Shown piece by piece: positions 42,446 through 47,039 of a stretch of DNA of 47,039 nt. Position numbers and translations under genes: made by a program. The first letter of the stretch is position 1; each line of letters begins with the position of its first letter. The DNA is taken from contig SYAL01000040.1 of assembly GCA_005787585.1 (NCBI GenBank), forward strand, positions 1 to 47,039, in the 5' to 3' direction. Origin of the DNA: Bacteroidota bacterium (lineage in GTDB: Bacteria > Bacteroidota > Bacteroidia > B-17B0 > Aurantibacillaceae). A model generated the notes under the pieces. It did no database searches. It was given only the letters and a program-made list of their open reading frames with translations, and had not been told where the DNA came from.

Positions 42446-43729
42446 TTAATAGTGGCATTTACCACACTCTAAGCCACCTATTTTTTCAACCGTAAATTTC
42501 ACATCCTGAACACCTGCATATTTTTCTTTTAATGCTTTATGTAATCGATCATAATAAGCGTTACCCTCCATTACAACTTCTGTTTTCCGATGACATTCAA
42601 TACACCATTTCATAGTCAAAGGTGCTTTTTGCTCAGCTACTGTCATTTCTTTTAAATTTCCGTGGCAAGTTGTGCATTCAATTTTACCAACCACCACGTG
42701 TTGTGAATGATTAAAATAAACATGGTCAGGAAGATTGTGAATCTTTATCCATTTTAAAGGATTTTGTATATTATTATCGTAAGTTGCTGTTTTTGGATCA
42801 AAACCATTAGCTGCATAAATTTTTGCAATTTCTTTTTCACCATATTGAGGTCCTTTTTGAATTGCTTTATGACAATTCATACATATATTTACTGATGGTA
42901 TACCTGCATGACGAGACTTTTCTACCGAACTATGGCAATATTGACAAGCTATTTCGTTTTCACCTGCATGTAACTTGTGAGAAAATTTAATAGGTTGCTC
43001 AGGCTTATAACCTTTCTGAGTTTTATAATCATAGTAAACACCTATGTTATAACAGGCATCCCAACAACTTTTCATTCCAATAAAAGATATAATAATTACG
43101 AAAACTCCAACTAAACGGCGGTGCCCACTTAACCAAGCTTTTACCTCTTTCCAAAAAGTTTGCTCAGGTATTTCTTCAATTCCTTCTGATCGATTATTTG
43201 AATTTTGAAGTGAAGTTCTGACGCTACGAAGTGATGACAATAAAATAATTAATACAACAATAAAACCTAATATTAAAAACAACGGATCTATGCCATTTGT
43301 TTTTTCTGATGGTTCTGAAGTATCCGCGGAGGTATTTCCTGATGCAGCTGAAACAACTACTGGTGGAGTTTTAATATAATTTAAAATTGCCTCAACATCT
43401 TTTTCGTTTAATTGCCCTTCAAAAACAGTCATTGCTGCTTTACCATATTGAGCATAAATTTTAGTAGCATAAGCATCACCGCTCTTTATCAATTTTTCAT
43501 TGTTAATAATCCATTTAGTAATCCAATCTCCTTTAGGCACTCTATCAAAAACCCCTTTTAATCCTGGACCTGTAGACATTTGATCGGTATGAGCTGAGTG
43601 ACAAACCGCACAATTTTGTTTAAATAATTTTTCTCCATCTTGAGCATTTAAAATATTGGAGCAAATTAATACCGAGAAAAATAGCGCTATCAGAGCTTTA
43701 ATTGAAATTTGACCTACTTGGTTGTTCAT
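42446..43729 (-). CDS. actA: alternative complex III subunit ActA, multiheme cytochrome c (six CxxCH)
   Basis: A 427-aa first gene of the operon. A signal/anchor (about 8-28) is followed by a monoheme cytochrome c domain (CAVCH at 40-44), membrane helix about 147-167, a cytoplasmic loop, helix about 205-222, and a periplasmic multiheme part with CQYCH (262), CMNCH (283), CTTCH (352), CIECH (376) and CGKCH (422). That is one plus five heme sites. The C-terminal five match the pentaheme ActA core that wires quinol electrons to the oxidase. The N-terminal monoheme module may act as a tethered electron carrier to coxB, which lacks its own heme. Confidence 0.94.
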   Translation of the reverse strand: MNNQVGQISIKALIALFFSVLICSNILNAQDGEKLFKQNCAVCHSAHTDQMSTGPGLKGVFDRVPKGDWITKWIINNEKLIKSGDAYATKIYAQYGKAAMTVFEGQLNEKDVEAILNYIKTPPVVVSAASGNTSADTSEPSEKTNGIDPLFLILGFIVVLIILLSSLRSVRTSLQNSNNRSEGIEEIPEQTFWKEVKAWLSGHRRLVGVFVIIISFIGMKSCWDACYNIGVYYDYKTQKGYKPEQPIKFSHKLHAGENEIACQYCHSSVEKSRHAGIPSVNICMNCHKAIQKGPQYGEKEIAKIYAANGFDPKTATYDNNIQNPLKWIKIHNLPDHVYFNHSQHVVVGKIECTTCHGNLKEMTVAEQKAPLTMKWCIECHRKTEVVMEGNAYYDRLHKALKEKYAGVQDVKFTVEKIGGLECGKCHY

Positions 43730-43796
43730 ATAGAAATGAAAAATTTTTAACCTTTAAATTTAATATTATGACAAATTGGTGACATAAAATTAAATA

Positions 43797-43804
43797 CAAA
43801 TTTA
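43797..43804 (-). promoter_or_regulatory. -7 box candidate for the act-cox operon
   Basis: The minus strand reads TAAATTTG, an exact -7 match, 67 bp upstream of the actA start. No clear TTG lies at -33. It is the best candidate promoter in the 288-bp gap between actA and the upstream terminator. Confidence 0.45.
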
Positions 43805-43964
43805 TAAGAAGATTAGGGATTATTATGCTATATTTTTAACAATTTGTTGGCTTTTTGTAATTTATAATAATTCTAAATAAGGATTTTATAAAATTATTGT
43901 TAATTTTTATTTATTTAATTTTTAATATAAAAAAATATTATTATTGTTCAACAACTATTAAAAT

Positions 43965-43997
43965 AAAAAAGCACGGTTCAAATAGCCGTGCTTTTTT
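43965..43997 (-). terminator. intrinsic terminator downstream of the T9SS-cargo gene
   Basis: GCACGG (43971-43976) pairs with CCGTGC (43986-43991) around a 9-nt loop, flanked by A6 and T6, so it can work in either direction. It lies 20 bp beyond the stop of the large surface-protein gene and insulates the act operon from it. Confidence 0.9.
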
Positions 43998-44017
43998 AAA
44001 ATAAATAATTATTTTCT

Positions 44018-47000
44018 TTAATGTGTGATTATTTTTTTTGTAACACTTTGATTATTGGCAGACACTTTGATAAACAAAATTTGATTTTGATTATTAATAT
44101 CTAAACGTGTAATAGCACTTGCCTCATTTAAAATAATATCTTTTGCCATTTTCTGTCCTAAAATATTATAAACAGAAATAACCGTTTTAGTATTTTGTTC
44201 GAAAAAAGTTTTTACAAAAACACCATTTTCATCTTGAGAAATGAAAATATTATTTGATTCACTGAGTTCTTTTACAGAAACCGTTTTGTTAAGAGGACAT
44301 AAAATTAATTCGAAGCGAGGGCTTGTGGTGGTGTCATTTAAACTAAAAATATATGGATTAATACTTAAATCAGTAAAAGTGTTTGTTAATTTATCTTTAA
44401 TGATAACACAACCAGCAAAATTTAAAACATCTTCTGCTGAGATAGTATATTGCCCTGTAACAGATGCTTTTGCTAATAAAGGGATAGTTAATGTGTTAGA
44501 AATAACACCCACATTATTTACCGCAAAATTATCCTGACCTATTTTAGTTGAAATTGTGGTAGCGTTATTATTTAAAAGTGGGGCACCAAAATTTTTAGGC
44601 GCTAAAGAAACTTTTTTTCCATCGTATTCAGGATCATAATCTATGGATGCCATGGGAGATGATGAAATAATCGTTTCATCTGTTTTACCATTAAATCCTT
44701 TAATTTTTAACTTTAAATTTGTGCTTAAAGATGAAGCCCTCAAAACTGGATTAGCACTGGTATTATTTGAGGTTTTCATTGCCTCAGTAAATGTAACATT
44801 TCCCCCACTAGTACACTCAACATAAAAAGCTTGACCTGCAGGAATAATTCTATTAACCCCATTATTTGGAGAACCTGCTGGAGAAACATAAGTACCCATC
44901 AGGCCTACATCAGCATTATAACCATACATAGAAGCGGTAATAAGTGAATTATTTTGTGCTTTAAAAAGGTCAAAATCAATTGGTGAAGCATAAGGATTTG
45001 CAATTAAATTAAAATTATTATTTGATTTAGTTATAGGATAAGTAATATTGCCTTGATTTAATGAACCATTGCTTGACAAAGTAATATTAGCACAAACTGA
45101 AGAAGTGGTTCCTACATATACCCAAAAGCCTTTTCCTGAAGTTATAGGGTCATTTTTAGATATATTTGTGATATAAGCACTAGCAATATTAGAAGTTTCG
45201 TCCCAAGCCTGAATAGATGAAAAAAACACACCGCCTGTTGAAAAACAAGTATTTGGGCAGTCAGAACAAGTCATAGGAATTTGATTTTCCCAATTATTTA
45301 CAATCAAACTAGGAAGTCCATTTGCACCCCAAAGAGACCAACCTGTAGTTCCCCCTGGAATATAAGTTTCGATTGTTACATTACCTGAAATTGTGCCCGA
45401 ACTCATAGATGCAACTCTAGCTGACAATATATTATCTGCTTTTAAATTTAAAAAACCGCCTGTTGTAAATGTTCCTCCATCTACTTGAATGTAATCTTTT
45501 ATATTCAGTGCATTAATTAATTGTAAGCTACCACCTGTAATTAATTTATTTAATCTATTATTTACAGCAGACATTTGTAAACCTGAACCCAAAATATTAT
45601 TTGTACCAATAGAAAATGTTGAGGTACCATTATCTGAAATTGATCCCCCTGTTAAACTTGCAGAAGATGATGCATCAATACTTAATGTTTTACTATTTAA
45701 AGATAATTCACCTCCTGTTAAATTAAAATTTCCATTATTAATAATATTTAAATTAGTACCAAGGCTAACATTAGCAGTACCATCAATTGTTAAATTTTGC
45801 AACTCATAAGGCGATTGCAGGTTTAAGCTACCAGAAGAGCTTCCATTTAAAACTAATGATGCAGCATTATCTCCAATAATTAGTCCAGCTCCAGATATTG
45901 CGCCTGAAATGGTGGCAGTACTTGCTTCTAAGATTAAATTGGTATTGAGCACACAGCTATTCGCAGAAAAAGTAATTGGTGTTATATTTGTGGGGTTCAA
46001 ACTAAAACCATTAGTTGCAGAAAGGGTAAACCCGCCTCCAACTATTAAATTATTTGAAGCAGTGTAAGTTCCTGTACCTGCTAAATTTAAATCATTAATT
46101 GTAATATTACTATATGTTGATGAAGACTGGCTAATATCATTTAAAAGAGAAGTTACTGTAGAGGTGGATATATTATATGATTGACCTGTTAAAGACATAC
46201 TTCCAGCAATAACATTTGAAAAGGTTGAATTTGATTGTTGGAAAGTATTGGTGAAGCTTTTATCACTTAGTAGTCCTGAGATATTAGTTCTAGTTGCCGG
46301 AACACCTGTAGTGGGAGATAAGACTCCAATATTGAGATTAAGTCCATTGTAATAGCTATCTGCATTTATTATACCGTCTCCAACAAAAACATTAGTTGCA
46401 GTAAAAGTGCTCAAAGAACAGTTATTTGTATTAACATAAATATCGCCCATAACCCTAAAATTTGTAAGTTGTGTTGCATCGCCGGGGTATTCTGTATTAC
46501 TCGTGCTGTATATTCCATCACCTATATATAAATTATGCGAAACATTAAATCTTGTAACATTATTTGAAATTAAATTGGTTTTAGTAATGTATAAATCATA
46601 GTAAGGGTTTAAATAATCTCTAATCTCTCCAATATAAGAGTAATTAGAAGTAATAAAAACTGCACTTCCTGTATTGAAAACTGTAGTTTGATCATCAAAA
46701 CTATCAAACTGACCATTAATATATATTGTTGAATGATTTTGTGCAATTATTACTGGACTGCCAGAAAATTGAGCCGTCCCATTAAATCTAATTTTAAAAT
46801 TAGAAGTGCCATCACCAATATAAACTGTTGAGGTAGAAGCAAAAGTTATTGGAATACTTAATATGACAATAGTTGGGCGATTTTGAAAATGCCAAATATC
46901 ACCAGCACTTGTAAATGATGATGGAACAGATCCAGCAGAGCCATTAGAATTACTGGTCCAAGAACTAAGTAGAGCAGAATTAAGTGAAGTATTACTATTC

Positions 47001-47039
47001 AAATACCAATCTGTTGCTTTAGTTTTTTGGCTAAAAAAA
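44018..47039 (-). CDS. large surface protein with C-terminal T9SS type A sorting domain (5' end off window)
   Basis: The reading frame continues past a TTG at 47002 to the window edge (adding FFSQKTKATDWYLNS), so the start and most of the signal peptide are missing; about 1006 residues are visible. The body is Ser/Thr/Asn-rich with repetitive beta-strand units (for example ISGAISGAGLIIGDNAASL, FNLTGGELSLNSKTLSI), resembling a right-handed beta-helix passenger. A stretch of FNLIANPYASPIDF type follows, common in Bacteroidota adhesin-like proteins. The last ~80 residues (VISVYNILGQKMAKD ... ILFIKVSANNQSVTKKIITH) form the type A sorting domain that directs export by the type IX system and cell-surface attachment. 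Ligand or role is unknown. Confidence 0.9.
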   Translation of the reverse strand, partial: FFSQKTKATDWYLNSNTSLNSALLSSWTSNSNGSAGSVPSSFTSAGDIWHFQNRPTIVILSIPITFASTSTVYIGDGTSNFKIRFNGTAQFSGSPVIIAQNHSTIYINGQFDSFDDQTTVFNTGSAVFITSNYSYIGEIRDYLNPYYDLYITKTNLISNNVTRFNVSHNLYIGDGIYSTSNTEYPGDATQLTNFRVMGDIYVNTNNCSLSTFTATNVFVGDGIINADSYYNGLNLNIGVLSPTTGVPATRTNISGLLSDKSFTNTFQQSNSTFSNVIAGSMSLTGQSYNISTSTVTSLLNDISQSSSTYSNITINDLNLAGTGTYTASNNLIVGGGFTLSATNGFSLNPTNITPITFSANSCVLNTNLILEASTATISGAISGAGLIIGDNAASLVLNGSSSGSLNLQSPYELQNLTIDGTANVSLGTNLNIINNGNFNLTGGELSLNSKTLSIDASSSASLTGGSISDNGTSTFSIGTNNILGSGLQMSAVNNRLNKLITGGSLQLINALNIKDYIQVDGGTFTTGGFLNLKADNILSARVASMSSGTISGNVTIETYIPGGTTGWSLWGANGLPSLIVNNWENQIPMTCSDCPNTCFSTGGVFFSSIQAWDETSNIASAYITNISKNDPITSGKGFWVYVGTTSSVCANITLSSNGSLNQGNITYPITKSNNNFNLIANPYASPIDFDLFKAQNNSLITASMYGYNADVGLMGTYVSPAGSPNNGVNRIIPAGQAFYVECTSGGNVTFTEAMKTSNNTSANPVLRASSLSTNLKLKIKGFNGKTDETIISSSPMASIDYDPEYDGKKVSLAPKNFGAPLLNNNATTISTKIGQDNFAVNNVGVISNTLTIPLLAKASVTGQYTISAEDVLNFAGCVIIKDKLTNTFTDLSINPYIFSLNDTTTSPRFELILCPLNKTVSVKELSESNNIFISQDENGVFVKTFFEQNTKTVISVYNILGQKMAKDIILNEASAITRLDINNQNQILFIKVSANNQSVTKKIITH

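Noticed and set aside
44241..44825. Plus-strand frames inside the T9SS-cargo gene
   Set aside because: They are shadows of a real minus-strand gene with a recognisable sorting domain.

Overview
The window is AT-rich chromosomal DNA from a member of the Bacteroidota, probably an aerobic one. Four things support this. Promoters match the phylum-specific pattern TTG-N19/20-TAnnTTTG. Signal-peptide proteins and a type IX secretion (T9SS) cargo are present. NusB has the long Bacteroidota form (about 310 aa). An alternative complex III (ActABCDEF)/cytochrome oxidase operon is also present. Genus cannot be fixed from the sequence alone.

Layout. 1-310: the end of a CRISPR array with four complete, identical 46-bp repeats and 30-nt spacers, running off the left edge; no cas gene lies in the window. 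311-2100: a gene-poor, decayed strip. It holds a broken TPR gene, a small secreted/membrane protein sharing its promoter and leader with the broken gene, a tRNA/tmRNA-like 3' end followed by a terminator, and other relics. This looks like the edge of an accessory region. From about 2100 onward the DNA is dense core genome: a 59-aa basic protein and a histone-deacetylase-family enzyme, a glycosyltransferase, a class IV aminotransferase, ClpP, a rhomboid protease, an ABC exporter, NusB and PrmC, then a tight four-gene run (gatB, TlpA-like lipoprotein, M1 peptidase with a barrel-like C-terminus, lpxH). Next come ilvE, a GT-C glycosyltransferase, a mannose-1-phosphate guanylyltransferase, a DEAD-box helicase with an RGG tail, a class I aminotransferase with an overlapping lipoprotein, tcdA, a TatD-like hydrolase, a GlcD-type FAD oxidase, a decayed secreted-protein gene and an alpha-oxoamine synthase.

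32227-43729 is one long minus-strand operon, actA-actB-actC-actD-actE-actF-coxB-coxA. It encodes a menaquinol-oxidising alternative complex III and the two core subunits of its terminal oxidase, bounded by terminators on both sides. 44018-47039 is the 3' part of a large T9SS-exported surface protein cut by the right edge.

The most unusual signals are: (i) each CRISPR repeat carries a Bacteroidota-type promoter, so each spacer may be transcribed from its own repeat; (ii) the tRNA/tmRNA 3' fragment plus terminator, a possible attachment-site scar next to the CRISPR strip; (iii) mutually exclusive hairpins in the leader of the DEAD-box helicase; (iv) a metallopeptidase fused to an outer-membrane-barrel-like domain; (v) an ABC exporter with Asp in place of the catalytic Glu.
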